NCBI GenBank assembly: GCA_964576925.1
Contig: CAZNWJ010000009.1
Span: forward strand, 1-64,000
Direction: 5' to 3'
DNA length: 64,000 bases
Source: JADJGC01 sp964576925
GTDB taxonomy: Bacteria; Zixibacteria; MSB-5A5; CAIYYT01
The translations under genes were made by a program, and so were the position numbers. Numbering within the stretch: position 1 is the first letter of the stretch; each line of letters starts with the position of its first letter. The notes under the pieces are model-generated. The model was given only the letters and a program-made list of their open reading frames with translations. It did not search any database and was not told where the DNA came from. Shown one piece after another: positions 1-8,051 of this stretch.

Positions 1-133
1 GCATGTTTCTCACGTGTTACGCACCCGTTCGCCACTTTACTCGCCCAACCGAAGCTAGACTTTCTCGTTCGACTTGCATGTATGAGGCACGCCGCCAGCG
101 TTCGTTCTGAGCCAGGATCAAACTCTCCGAAGA
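1..133 (-). rRNA. rrs: 16S ribosomal RNA, 5' end (partial)
   Basis: Read on the minus strand, this stretch contains the universal 16S 5' segment: AGAGTTTGATCCTGGCTCAG (positions 126 down to about 107), then the helix region ending in GGGTGCGTAACACGTGAG near the window edge. Only the first ~130 nt are inside the window; the gene continues past position 1. The exact mature 5' end is estimated by analogy to E. coli, where it lies about 7 nt before AGAGTTTG. Upstream are a leader with boxB/boxA-like elements and a strong promoter, so this is the head of an rRNA operon transcribed leftward. Confidence 0.97.
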
Positions 134-306
134 AAATTAATCCTATATATTCGCTTATCACGAAGTTCCGTGACTTCAAGTAAGACTCGAAGCCACAAGA
201 TGTTCAGATTAGCTGTGTTAAAGAAAAGACAAGGGTAAATTCAACCTTACGGTTTTGTCTACCTTGCCCGTATCACAAGCTTTCTATTTGCTGGCACACT
301 ATTTAC

Positions 307-340
307 TTGTCAAAGAGCGATAAGTCTCCCTTACCGGGAG
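307..340 (-). promoter_or_regulatory. rrn leader boxB-like hairpin and boxA antitermination element
   Basis: On the minus strand the 16S leader carries a small hairpin (CTCCC-GGTAA-GGGAG, 340-326), followed after a few bases by CGCTCTTTGACA (319-308). The latter is very close to the E. coli rrn boxA core TGCTCTTTAACA. The order promoter, hairpin, boxA, 16S matches known rRNA antitermination leaders bound by NusB/NusE. A NusB gene is present in this window at 52944-53372. The match is seen directly; the function is inferred from the family. Confidence 0.75.
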
Positions 341-409
341 CCTCGGAACGCTACCAGTCACAGTCTCAATCCTTTTGTAAAGGAGCAACTGCCCGATCAG
401 CGGACGACC

Positions 410-437
410 AATATACGTATGGCCAAGCCCATGTCAA
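410..437 (-). promoter_or_regulatory. rRNA operon promoter
   Basis: Minus-strand TTGACA (437-432) and TATATT (415-410) are separated by 16 bp. An A/T-rich tract resembling an UP element (GCAATTTTTTCCAAAAATTC) lies just upstream at 450-469. Transcription would start near 403 and run through the boxB/boxA leader into 16S. This is the best sigma-70-type promoter in the window. Confidence 0.8.
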
Positions 438-569
438 GGGGATTGATTGAGAATTTTTGGAAAAAATTGCGCCGTGGCGATAACCCCAGGAGTCAGTCCG
501 ATTTCGGGCGATTCTGGCACACTGCCGTGACGCCCCCACGCGAGGAACGAGCAAAGAGCCTGGTGGACA

Positions 570-608
570 AGGAATAAGAAAGCCGGGCGGCATCTCTGCT
601 GCCCGGCT
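570..608 (-). terminator. Rho-independent terminator of the 640-3483 gene
   Basis: A perfect hairpin, arms AGCCGGGC and GCCCGGCT (581-608) extended by GGC, lies about 30 bp past the stop of the upstream minus-strand gene. On that strand it is followed by TTTCTTATTCCTT. It would end the message before the rRNA promoter. Confidence 0.75.
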
Positions 609-639
609 CCAAAATGCTCCCCTTGCCCAACCTGAATAG

Positions 640-3483
640 CTACTTCAACAACACCATCTTTCTCACCGCCTGATTCGCCCCGGCGGTCACACGGTAGAAA
701 TACACTCCCGAGGGCACCGCACGGCCGGTTGCGTCCACTCCGCGCCACTCGACCGCATGCTGACCGGCGGTTTGAGTTTCATCAACGAGGATCGACACGG
801 TCTGGCCGAGCGTGTTGAAGACTTCGACTTTCACGGCGTCCGGTTTGGCGAGCGTGTACGAAATCGTAGTCGCAGGATTGAATGGATTCGGGTGGTTTTG
901 TGCCACCGAGAACTCCGTCGGCAAGACTTCGTCCTGGTCGGCCACCGGCGTCGCTGTTCCGGAGACATTGAAGGCATACACCTTGTTGAACTTGCCGCCG
1001 AGCGGACAAACGCGCCAATAATAGGTCACTGTGTCGCGTTCGGCGCCGCCGATGTCGCCGGAGTAGGTGAAGCTGTTGCCGGTTACGGTCGTATTCAAGA
1101 GAAGGTTTTCGAAACTCGGATCGGTCGCCAACTGTAGGCGATTCGATCCACCCTCAGCCCAACGAAAAGTCGGCGCATTGCGATTGAAGAATCCGCCCGG
1201 TGTCGGCGACACGCCGCCGCCCTCCGGGAAGAATCCAAATCGTAGACCACCGGTGTTGCAGGTGACATTCCGGCCAAAACAATACAGGGCGCCATCAATA
1301 CGGCACTCGAGCGAAAAAGTGCTGGCAACGTCAGCCTTCTTCGGCAGGACCTCGATGATATATTCTCCCGTTTCAATGAGATTGATATCGACATAGTGAT
1401 CGAGCGCGGTGTTGGCATCCAGGCGGCGCTTGTGAATCGAAGATGCCGGCATCGAATTGCAAAGATCATTGATCATCCGTCCCGATTGCGCTGTGACCGC
1501 TACTTTGACGTTGTCATGCGCGAAAATCTCCAACTTGCGCGGCGACAGGCCTGAGGGATTCGTCTCATTGGTAAGCAGGAACAGTGCATTTTCGGTGGAA
1601 ATGCGCCGCGCGGCAACGACGATGTCGAGGTCGCCGTCAAGATCGGCATCGAAGCAATCGATCAACTGCGGGTCGTAGCCCGGTATCTCGTAGCGCAGCT
1701 CATTGAGGAAGTTGCCCTCTCCGTCACCGAAGACAATCCCGACGTAGCGATACGAGCCGTTAATGAAGGCGATATCGAGCAAGGCATCGCCGTTGAAGTC
1801 GCCGATGCTATTGCCGAGGATATGGCCGTAGACTGTTCGGATCTCGTGCTGGACAAACGTGCCGTCGCCGTTGCCGTAGTAAACGACCATTTGGCTCTGC
1901 AGTCCGCCGACTGATGGAGTTGAGATGCAAAGATCAAAGATGCCGTCGCCATTGAGGTCGCTTCCCTGATTGGTGATCTCGATGTCAACCGAGCCATACT
2001 GCTGAGCGTATGTGGCAACGCGATTGAACTGGCCGAGAGCGGTACGCAGATAGATTTCGACGCCGTTAACTGTTCCCAGCGCGACGTCGTCGAGTCCGTC
2101 GTTGTCGAAGTCGGCGGCATTGATTGATTTGGGGCGGCTCAGTGCGGGCGTGATCTGCGCCAGGCCAAAGACGCCGTTAGCGCTCCCGGGGTGCAGCAGC
2201 AACGAATTGAAGTCGTAGGAAACGAAATCAACACTCGCGTCGCCCGTGAACTCGCCGATAGCCGAGGAGAAGGCGAGAGCGTTGGAAAGCCCGCCCGTTG
2301 CCTGAGTCAGCGATGTTCCAGGACCACCTAAGAGCGCGTTTGCTCGCCAGCCGGCGAAGCTGTATTGCTTCAGAGCGATGTCAAGATAGCCGTCGCCATT
2401 GATGTAGGCCGCGACCGGTGCACTGCGCACGCTGTCGATCTCACGTCCTACGATTCGCTGCAGACCGCCGTTAACATCGTAAATTTCCAGAGAGTTCTCC
2501 GGCCGCGTGCCCCAACCGGTGACCACGAGTTCGGATTCGTAGTCGGAATCGAAACTGCCGTGGGTCATGCCGGTGAAACCTGTGACTGAGATTGGGACGC
2601 CCGCGTCAATTCCGACGAGCATTTCCGCGCTCTCAACGATCTGGACTGCAACGTCAACCGAGTCCTTCTGGCCGATTTCATCAGAGACAATGATCCGCGC
2701 CGTCCAGATGCCAATGTCTCCGCCGGAAGGATTCCAGCTAAAGGTTGCGGGATTCCCCGACGACAAACTCGGCTGGCTCAAAGGCGTGTCGCTCGGATTC
2801 TCTGTCTTAAACATACGATACGAGAGCGTCCCATTCTCGTTGCCGGAGGGGATTGTGAAACTCACCGGGAAGTTTACAGTACTTCCGTAGTGACTCCGGA
2901 TGACTTGTACTTCGGCAGCAATCTGCGGTTCGGCGGGCGCAGTTGTGATTTGCACGCTATAGCCGTCGAAGCGAAGATACTTTGAGTCGAAGTCGCCACC
3001 AGGTCTGGGAACAAATACGCCCCAGACATCGGCGACCGGTGACTGGCTTCGGTGGATATCCATTCGGCCCTGGCGGAGCCCTGTAAAATACAGTGCGAAG
3101 ACCCTGCCCCTGCCGGGCGCAAGCAGTTCGCCACCGGCATTGTAAAAGTGACCCGAGAGAGTATCGGTATCGCCCACACCGTCGATACGAGGGAAGATCA
3201 TGCGCAAGTTGAGGACCTGAGGATCTCGCATCCGCTCCACGAATACGATTGAGTCCATTCGTGCAAAGCCGCCGTTGATCGGCGCCGTCGCGAACCGAAG
3301 GCTCCAAGATAGACCCATGAGCTCTTCGTCACTCCCCAGCTGCACATACAGTGGTTTCGATTTCCCCAGATACAAAGGCCCGCCGGTGATTACCAAGGTG
3401 TCTGATAAATCCTGGGGTGAGGCAAAGGCGGGAACGGTCAACAGAACCGAGAGGACTGCCAACATTAGAAGACGCAAAACCAT
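640..3483 (-). CDS. Secreted VCBS/FG-GAP repeat protein with T9SS-like C-terminal sorting domain
   Basis: A 947-residue predicted surface or secreted protein. I start at ATG 3483 because it follows a good SD (GGAAGGGAG) and opens a signal peptide (MVLRLLMLAVLSVLLTVPAFA); an upstream in-frame start lacks both. The first ~300 residues look like Ig/cohesin-type beta modules. About residues 310-640 hold at least six FG-GAP/VCBS-like repeats with D-x-D/N-x-D-G-x-x-D motifs (for example DFDNDGLDDVALG, DLDGDLDIVV), normally Ca-binding propeller blades. The last ~90 residues contain QNHPNPFNPATTISY and end GVYFYRVTAG...KMVLLK. That is the FlgD-Ig/type IX secretion C-terminal signature, so export and surface attachment are likely. 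Its ligand is unknown. Confidence 0.85.
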   Translation of the reverse strand: MVLRLLMLAVLSVLLTVPAFASPQDLSDTLVITGGPLYLGKSKPLYVQLGSDEELMGLSWSLRFATAPINGGFARMDSIVFVERMRDPQVLNLRMIFPRIDGVGDTDTLSGHFYNAGGELLAPGRGRVFALYFTGLRQGRMDIHRSQSPVADVWGVFVPRPGGDFDSKYLRFDGYSVQITTAPAEPQIAAEVQVIRSHYGSTVNFPVSFTIPSGNENGTLSYRMFKTENPSDTPLSQPSLSSGNPATFSWNPSGGDIGIWTARIIVSDEIGQKDSVDVAVQIVESAEMLVGIDAGVPISVTGFTGMTHGSFDSDYESELVVTGWGTRPENSLEIYDVNGGLQRIVGREIDSVRSAPVAAYINGDGYLDIALKQYSFAGWRANALLGGPGTSLTQATGGLSNALAFSSAIGEFTGDASVDFVSYDFNSLLLHPGSANGVFGLAQITPALSRPKSINAADFDNDGLDDVALGTVNGVEIYLRTALGQFNRVATYAQQYGSVDIEITNQGSDLNGDGIFDLCISTPSVGGLQSQMVVYYGNGDGTFVQHEIRTVYGHILGNSIGDFNGDALLDIAFINGSYRYVGIVFGDGEGNFLNELRYEIPGYDPQLIDCFDADLDGDLDIVVAARRISTENALFLLTNETNPSGLSPRKLEIFAHDNVKVAVTAQSGRMINDLCNSMPASSIHKRRLDANTALDHYVDINLIETGEYIIEVLPKKADVASTFSLECRIDGALYCFGRNVTCNTGGLRFGFFPEGGGVSPTPGGFFNRNAPTFRWAEGGSNRLQLATDPSFENLLLNTTVTGNSFTYSGDIGGAERDTVTYYWRVCPLGGKFNKVYAFNVSGTATPVADQDEVLPTEFSVAQNHPNPFNPATTISYTLAKPDAVKVEVFNTLGQTVSILVDETQTAGQHAVEWRGVDATGRAVPSGVYFYRVTAGANQAVRKMVLLK

Positions 3484-3753
3484 ACTGGACTCCCTTCCTA
3501 TTAGGAGACGGTTATCGGCTTCGGCGGTGTATTTTTGCCAACACAAACGTTCGAGGCTCAAATCTCACAACGTTTACAATGGGGCGAAGTGGTGTTCCCT
3601 TTCAAGGACGAAAAATCGCTCGGTCCCATTTACAAGGACGTCCAACTCCCCGTTTGTGTCAAGTGCGGATTCAGAAAAAGCTGCATGAATGCAAGAATCT
3701 TTGGGATACTTGAGTGATTACCCCTGCTTTTGTCACTCGCTTCGCAAGGCTCC

Positions 3754-4329
3754 CTACATCGGATTCGACAGAATCTTCAGAATCGGTCGCTTGAAATTGC
3801 TCCAGCCTTTGCTGACAAAGTCGTCATTGGAGATCGTTACGACAGCTTCGCCGTACATCCAATAGTCTTTAGCACCCTTCATTTTGAGATTCTCGGCGGC
3901 TTTGTGCACGCACTGCGTCATGCGGGCTTCGTTGGGATGCCAGCGATATTTGTTACGAAACGTCAGACGATAATTGGCGGTGCCGGGGATGACTGACCAC
4001 TTGATATTCATGCTTCCGATCGCAAACTGCCAATCGTGATTAGAATAGACACTCTGAGGAATCGCGATCGAACCGGAAGTTCGTCCGCTTTGAATCGCCA
4101 GCGTGATTTCGCGAGTGACCTCTTCCCTGACGCCGTCGTCATCGAGCAGCACCTTGGAGAGATTCACCTTCATGTCGAGGCCGTAGCCCTTGAGGTAAGC
4201 ATCAAGATGCGCCTGCGCGTTGCCGCCCGGATCCATGGTGATGTAGCGCGCCAATGCGAGCGTGTCCTGGTCGGATTGGGTGTAGCAGACGAATTCGAGA
4301 AATGGTTTCACCAGCGAATCAGCGCCCAT
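3754..4329 (-). CDS. Conserved-looking hypothetical protein downstream of greA
   Basis: A 191-residue cytoplasmic-looking protein with no signal peptide, membrane segment or recognisable catalytic motif. The start is well supported by GAGGAG five bases before ATG. It begins 9 bp after the stop of the GreA-family gene, so the two are almost certainly cotranscribed. The C-terminal half has several Trp/Tyr-rich stretches (NKYRWHPNEARMTQCVH, KDYWMYGEAVV), suggesting a folded beta-rich domain. I do not recognise the family. The only functional hint is the operon partner, a transcription elongation factor. Confidence 0.7.
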   Translation of the reverse strand: MGADSLVKPFLEFVCYTQSDQDTLALARYITMDPGGNAQAHLDAYLKGYGLDMKVNLSKVLLDDDGVREEVTREITLAIQSGRTSGSIAIPQSVYSNHDWQFAIGSMNIKWSVIPGTANYRLTFRNKYRWHPNEARMTQCVHKAAENLKMKGAKDYWMYGEAVVTISNDDFVSKGWSNFKRPILKILSNPM

Positions 4330-4338
4330 GATTACTCC

Positions 4339-4812
4339 TCAGGCAATCGCCTTGATTTCGGTGATCTTGCCCGTCCAGGGCTTGGAACCAAACGGTACTT
4401 CGACGATCTCTCCGACCTTCTTGCCCAAGAGCAGTTTCGCCATCGGGGCAGAGATTGTCACCATCTCCGGGAGAAGGTCAAGCTCGTACTCCACGGGACC
4501 GACGATGTTGAAGATGTGCGAAGCGCTGGAGTTGGTGTCAACCATTGTCACTGAGGTCCCAAACATCGCTTTCTCCGGGCTGTCTTCGCCAACTTCGATG
4601 ATTCGTCCGCGCAGGTAGCCATTGAAACGTTGCATCCGTTCGAGGAGCAGCACTTGGCGTTCGCGTGCGCTATGGTAGGCGGAATTCTCCTTCAGATCAC
4701 CTAGAGCGGCCGCCGCGCCGATATCCTTGGAGTTCTGCTCAATATCCTTCTTAAGCGAGGCGATCTTGTCGGTCAAAGTTCTGTAAGTGCTCTTAAGGAT
4801 CGGAACCTGCAT
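4339..4812 (-). CDS. greA: Transcription elongation factor, GreA/GreB family
   Basis: A 157-residue protein of normal GreA length. The N-terminal half is the antiparallel coiled coil that enters the RNA polymerase secondary channel. The conserved acidic tip is seen in ALGDLKENSAYHSARERQ around residues 36-53 (Asp and Glu coordinate the second Mg for transcript cleavage). The C-terminal half is the FKBP-like polymerase-binding domain (SPMAKLLLGKK-type motif present as SAPMAKLLLGKKVGEIVEV). SD AAGGAAGG lies just before the ATG. The family assignment is firm; whether it acts as GreA or a paralogue cannot be decided here. Confidence 0.9.
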   Translation of the reverse strand: MQVPILKSTYRTLTDKIASLKKDIEQNSKDIGAAAALGDLKENSAYHSARERQVLLLERMQRFNGYLRGRIIEVGEDSPEKAMFGTSVTMVDTNSSASHIFNIVGPVEYELDLLPEMVTISAPMAKLLLGKKVGEIVEVPFGSKPWTGKITEIKAIA

Positions 4813-4960
4813 TTACCTTCCTTTCGTAAAGGATGCAACCGGATAGCGCGGAACGCCTGAATCGGCATGCATAACCCACTGTCGGACATACGCACCACGG
4901 GTTCAAACAATTGGTAGCCCGTTAGCCAGCGCGGTCATTTGTTCTTCTGAAAATCAAAAC

Positions 4961-5033
4961 AGCCACCCTGGGGATTCGAACCCCAGACCTGCTGATTACG
5001 AATCAGCTGCTCTACCAACTGAGCTAGGGTGGC
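4961..5033 (-). tRNA. tRNA-Thr (anticodon CGT)
   Basis: A 73-nt cloverleaf on the minus strand. It has a 7-bp acceptor stem (GCCACCC/GGGTGGC) with discriminator T, a D arm with AGCTCAGTTGGTAGAGC, and an anticodon stem GCTGA/TCAGC with loop TTCGTAA, giving anticodon CGT (Thr, ACG codons). The T arm has the invariant GGTTCGAATCC. CCA is not encoded. It lies 57 bp downstream of tRNA-Phe, and both probably come from the promoter at 5180-5207. Confidence 0.95.
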
Positions 5034-5090
5034 CGGAAGCTTGGCAGCTTAAACAAGTATCGAAACCGCACGGGTTTCGATCGAACAATA

Positions 5091-5163
5091 TGGCGCCCCC
5101 CAGAATCGAACTGGGGACACGCAGATTTTCAGTCTGCTGCTCTACCAACTGAGCTAGGGCGCC
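5091..5163 (-). tRNA. tRNA-Phe (anticodon GAA)
   Basis: A 73-nt cloverleaf on the minus strand. The acceptor stem is GGCGCCC/GGGCGCC with discriminator A. The D arm is TAGCTCAGTTGGTAGAGC, the anticodon loop is CTGAAAA between GCAGA and TCTGC (anticodon GAA), and the T loop is GTTCGATTC. CCA is not encoded. The promoter ends about 10 bp upstream of its 5' end. Confidence 0.95.
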
Positions 5164-5179
5164 AGTTTGCAAGGCGGGT

Positions 5180-5207
5180 AATCTATTGATTGATTTCAAA
5201 ATGTCAA
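5180..5207 (-). promoter_or_regulatory. Promoter of the tRNA-Phe/tRNA-Thr unit
   Basis: On the minus strand a perfect TTGACA (5207-5202) is followed after 16 bp by TAGATT (5185-5180). The predicted start site is about 10 bp before the tRNA-Phe 5' end at 5163, the usual spacing for a stable-RNA promoter. The spacing and boxes mirror the rRNA promoter of this window. Confidence 0.75.
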
Positions 5208-5345
5208 CGATTTTAGCAACCGCATCGAGGCAACTGCTGTCGCCTTCATCCACTGGTTCGGCAGCCGGTTGAAACCAATACGCCCTGCATTCCAGCTCTC
5301 TTGAAACTACTGATTTCTAAGAGCTGGTGAGTAAAATCTAAGTAC

Positions 5346-5373
5346 TTGACAAAATCGATCCACGATATACTCT
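5346..5373 (+). promoter_or_regulatory. Possible promoter of the lipase gene
   Basis: A perfect TTGACA sits at 5346-5351. With the 16-bp spacing of other promoters here the -10 would be TACTCT (5368-5373), only a partial match; TATACT at 5366-5371 is better but leaves a 14-bp spacer. It lies about 155 bp upstream of the chosen lipase start. The -35 is clear, the -10 is not. Confidence 0.35.
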
Positions 5374-5528
5374 ATGCAATAGGACGACACTTTCACCAGA
5401 AGCAGTATTCGTCCGCTTAACCCCGCGTTTGCGTCCACTCCCGAGGCGAGGACTTGGCCGTCTTCAAGCAAGACACCATGGAATCGCGCTTCGGGAATTG
5501 CGATAAATCTTTCAATGGAGACATGGCG

Positions 5529-7283
5529 ATGCGTGTTTTTCTAAAGGCTCTCGCCTTCACAGGAATCTGGCTGGCTTTACTTATCCCAACCGAACGTGTC
5601 GAGGCCAAGATCTCCAGACTCCTCGACATCGAATGCGGTGACGCCAATAGCTCAGGCAATGTGGATCTTACCGACGTCAACTTCACAATCAACTACCTCT
5701 TCAGCGGCGGACCCGCACCCGATCCATACGAGTTGGGCGATCAGGACTGCAGCGGCGCCATCGACATCGCCGATTGCGTGTACCTGATCTCCTATCTCTA
5801 CGAGCTCGGTGGACCGGCGCCATGTTGCCCCTCCAAGGCACATTATTGCCCGCGCGCCACGACGACCGGATTTGATCTGGTGACTGCTGAGCAGATGGCC
5901 AAGCTTGCCAATCATGCCTACAAGGCTGGCCCCACACTCTCTTCTGCGGATATCATCACCAGTTGCTGGGAGGGGATTCGATTTCTCCAGTCTGACCCGA
6001 ACTTCGAATGCGATGTTCCGCAGATACCAAGTTTCGAGGACACGCAGCTGTTCCTCGCGCGCGACCCCTGGACCGGCGATCTCGTCGTTTCGTTTCGCGG
6101 GTCGGGCACTCTTGAGGATTGGATCAGCAACGCGCAGTTTGCCGATGCCGTCGATTGGAACTTCGATGACGGCACGAGTGTCAGCAATGCCGTGCACAAG
6201 GGATTCCTCTGCGCTTACCAAAGTGTGGAAGCTGAACTCAAGAATGATCTTGAATCTGCCATAGACGACCTCGACGACGTCTCGGATGTGCGCGTTTACT
6301 TCACCGGACATAGTCTGGGAGGCGCGCTGGCGACAATTGCGGCTCTCGATCTCGTCGACTGGCTGGTCGACGCGAAGGACTTTCAACGCGATCACATCGT
6401 TATGTATTCAGTTGCCGCGCCACGGGCCTTCAAACCGTCGTTACAGGACGATTTTGCGAGTAAGGTGCCGAACAGTTGTGCCATCATGGAAAAAACCGAT
6501 CCCGTCCCCTACCTGCTTCCTACGTACGAGCACGTTTGGCGCGTTGCAATCATCAATTCGCGTGTTTCCGGCTCCGGCGCGATCACGGCAACTCGCCTCG
6601 AGTTTGCCGGCGGCGAAGACATAAGCGATTGCGGGCCGGTCACGCAACTGGTACCGTGGAGTTACGAAGCTTTGGAAGGTCACGATCGCGAAAAGTACAT
6701 CACGCGATTAGAGGAAGTCGAATCGCCCGGCTTGCCGACTGTCTCGATAAGCGTCAGCAACGGGCGCATGAGACTCGCCTGGAGCGGCGTTGTGCAGGGG
6801 CCCTGCGATCGCGTGATTCTCTGCGATGGGTGCCCTTCAGAGATTGACTTCTTCAATCCTCTGGCGAACGACTGGGAGTGGGTGGTCAAGGCCAGCTCCA
6901 AACAGACGCCCCAAGTCAAGAGCGAGGGCCTGCGTGCTGCCTACGTCGACGGCTTCGGCCGCGTCATCAACGTGTCATCGCCCTACGTGGCAAAGACTCC
7001 TTCGAAACTGACACTGACACGCCGACCGCTGGGATTTCTTGAAGTGACCTGGAAGGTGAGCGATGAAGGACTCTACGATTACGTCGCGCTGTACAAGCAG
7101 AATCCTAACACGGCCGGCCCAACTGGCTATGTCGCGGGCAGCAAACATCTGGTCTACTCTGATACCGACGATACGTGGTCATCGGTGCACCCGGGCGGGC
7201 CGTTCTGGGTAGCTTACGTAACGGCCGATGCACTCGTCGGTGGTCAACGGCGTATCCTGGCGGTAAAAGGTCCGGTGAATTGA
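5529..7283 (+). CDS. Secreted class 3 (alpha/beta-hydrolase) lipase with N-terminal dockerin-like module
   Basis: A 584-residue exported lipase. ATG 5529 is chosen because GGAG lies 8 bases upstream and it begins a signal peptide (MRVFLKALAF...LALLIP). Residues ~35-99 form a dockerin-type Ca-binding module with two D-x-N/D-x-S-G-x-I/V-D loops and a GGPAPC ending. Residues ~110-390 are a Lipase_3 domain. It has FRGSGTLEDWISNA (oxyanion region) and the nucleophile elbow GHSLGGALA (Ser262); Asp324 (EKTDPVPYL) and His385 (GHDREKY) complete a plausible triad. The C-terminal ~180 residues look like two fibronectin/Ig-type beta modules. A dockerin ahead of the catalytic domain is unusual, since cellulosomal dockerins are normally C-terminal. 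The substrate is probably an acyl ester or glyceride. Confidence 0.88.
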   Translation: MRVFLKALAFTGIWLALLIPTERVEAKISRLLDIECGDANSSGNVDLTDVNFTINYLFSGGPAPDPYELGDQDCSGAIDIADCVYLISYLYELGGPAPCCPSKAHYCPRATTTGFDLVTAEQMAKLANHAYKAGPTLSSADIITSCWEGIRFLQSDPNFECDVPQIPSFEDTQLFLARDPWTGDLVVSFRGSGTLEDWISNAQFADAVDWNFDDGTSVSNAVHKGFLCAYQSVEAELKNDLESAIDDLDDVSDVRVYFTGHSLGGALATIAALDLVDWLVDAKDFQRDHIVMYSVAAPRAFKPSLQDDFASKVPNSCAIMEKTDPVPYLLPTYEHVWRVAIINSRVSGSGAITATRLEFAGGEDISDCGPVTQLVPWSYEALEGHDREKYITRLEEVESPGLPTVSISVSNGRMRLAWSGVVQGPCDRVILCDGCPSEIDFFNPLANDWEWVVKASSKQTPQVKSEGLRAAYVDGFGRVINVSSPYVAKTPSKLTLTRRPLGFLEVTWKVSDEGLYDYVALYKQNPNTAGPTGYVAGSKHLVYSDTDDTWSSVHPGGPFWVAYVTADALVGGQRRILAVKGPVN

Positions 7284-7331
7284 TCGCTTCGCTTAGTTGC
7301 GAGCTACGCGGGAGCTGACATTTTTGAAGAA

Positions 7332-7357
7332 GCTGGCGTCCTTGCCTGAACGCCAGC
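7332..7357 (-). terminator. Possible terminator hairpin after the 7391-7951 gene
   Basis: An 8-bp perfect stem, GCTGGCGT/ACGCCAGC, with a 10-nt loop lies in the convergent gap between the lipase and the minus-strand membrane protein. On the minus strand it is followed by TTCTTC rather than a clean U-run, so termination is plausible but not certain; it may serve both strands. Confidence 0.35.
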
Positions 7358-7390
7358 GACTGACATGGTTCGAAATTGAGTCCGTGCAGC

Positions 7391-7951
7391 CTACTTGGGC
7401 CAGAGCCAGCCGAACATCCCGGCCGTGATGAGCCCGTAAATCAAGCCGTCCACGGTGACCTTGAAGGTCACCCACCACGACCGCCTATACCAGATCGAGT
7501 TTTGCCAGTGGGCAAAAGCATAGCCCATGAACGCCGCAGTGCCGACGAAGCGGAACACCTGAAGATAGTGCGCGCCGACCGGTAGCGCACGGCTGGCAAT
7601 GTAGGCCGCGAACAGCCCAACAACCAAGCAGTACACAAACCACTGAATCAATGCCGGTCCCATGCTCCAGACTCCGCTGGGCATCACTGTGGCGACCATT
7701 ACCGGCCCCTTCTTGAGGCGCTCAGCAAATTCCGGCGATTTCATTTCCTGCGAGCTGTTGCAGCGCGGCATCATGTAGTCGCCGGGAGGAATGTTGAAAG
7801 GACGCATGGCATCCATGACCTTTTCCTCATTCGGGACCTGTTTGAAATCGCCCTTATGCCAGGGCAGAAGCATGTGGATAATTGAACTCACGATGAACAC
7901 CGCAACTGCTGATAGAACGATCGGCAGCCATAACGCAGTTAGTTCTGTCAT
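7391..7951 (-). CDS. Small integral membrane protein of unknown function
   Basis: A 186-residue protein starting at ATG 7951, preceded by AAGGAG at 7-base spacing. The longer upstream frame would overlap the neighbouring gene and lacks an SD. It has one N-terminal membrane segment (LWLPIVLSAVAVFIVSSIIH), then a hydrophilic loop with MLPWHKGDFKQVPNEEKVMD and PPGDYMMPRC. Two or three more hydrophobic segments follow, ending in a Trp-rich tail. I recall similar unnamed proteins in several phyla with the same WHKGD...PPGDYM pattern, but no assigned function. It follows the D,D-carboxypeptidase gene by ~100 bp on the same strand. Confidence 0.75.
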   Translation of the reverse strand: MTELTALWLPIVLSAVAVFIVSSIIHMLLPWHKGDFKQVPNEEKVMDAMRPFNIPPGDYMMPRCNSSQEMKSPEFAERLKKGPVMVATVMPSGVWSMGPALIQWFVYCLVVGLFAAYIASRALPVGAHYLQVFRFVGTAAFMGYAFAHWQNSIWYRRSWWVTFKVTVDGLIYGLITAGMFGWLWPK

Positions 7952-8051
7952 GGATTTTCTCCTTCGACAAGTTTTCGGATTTTGCGATGCGGAATGATAG
8001 ACAGTTGCGGGCCGAGTTGTCAACAAGCACTTTTGCAGGGCCGGGATCGAG

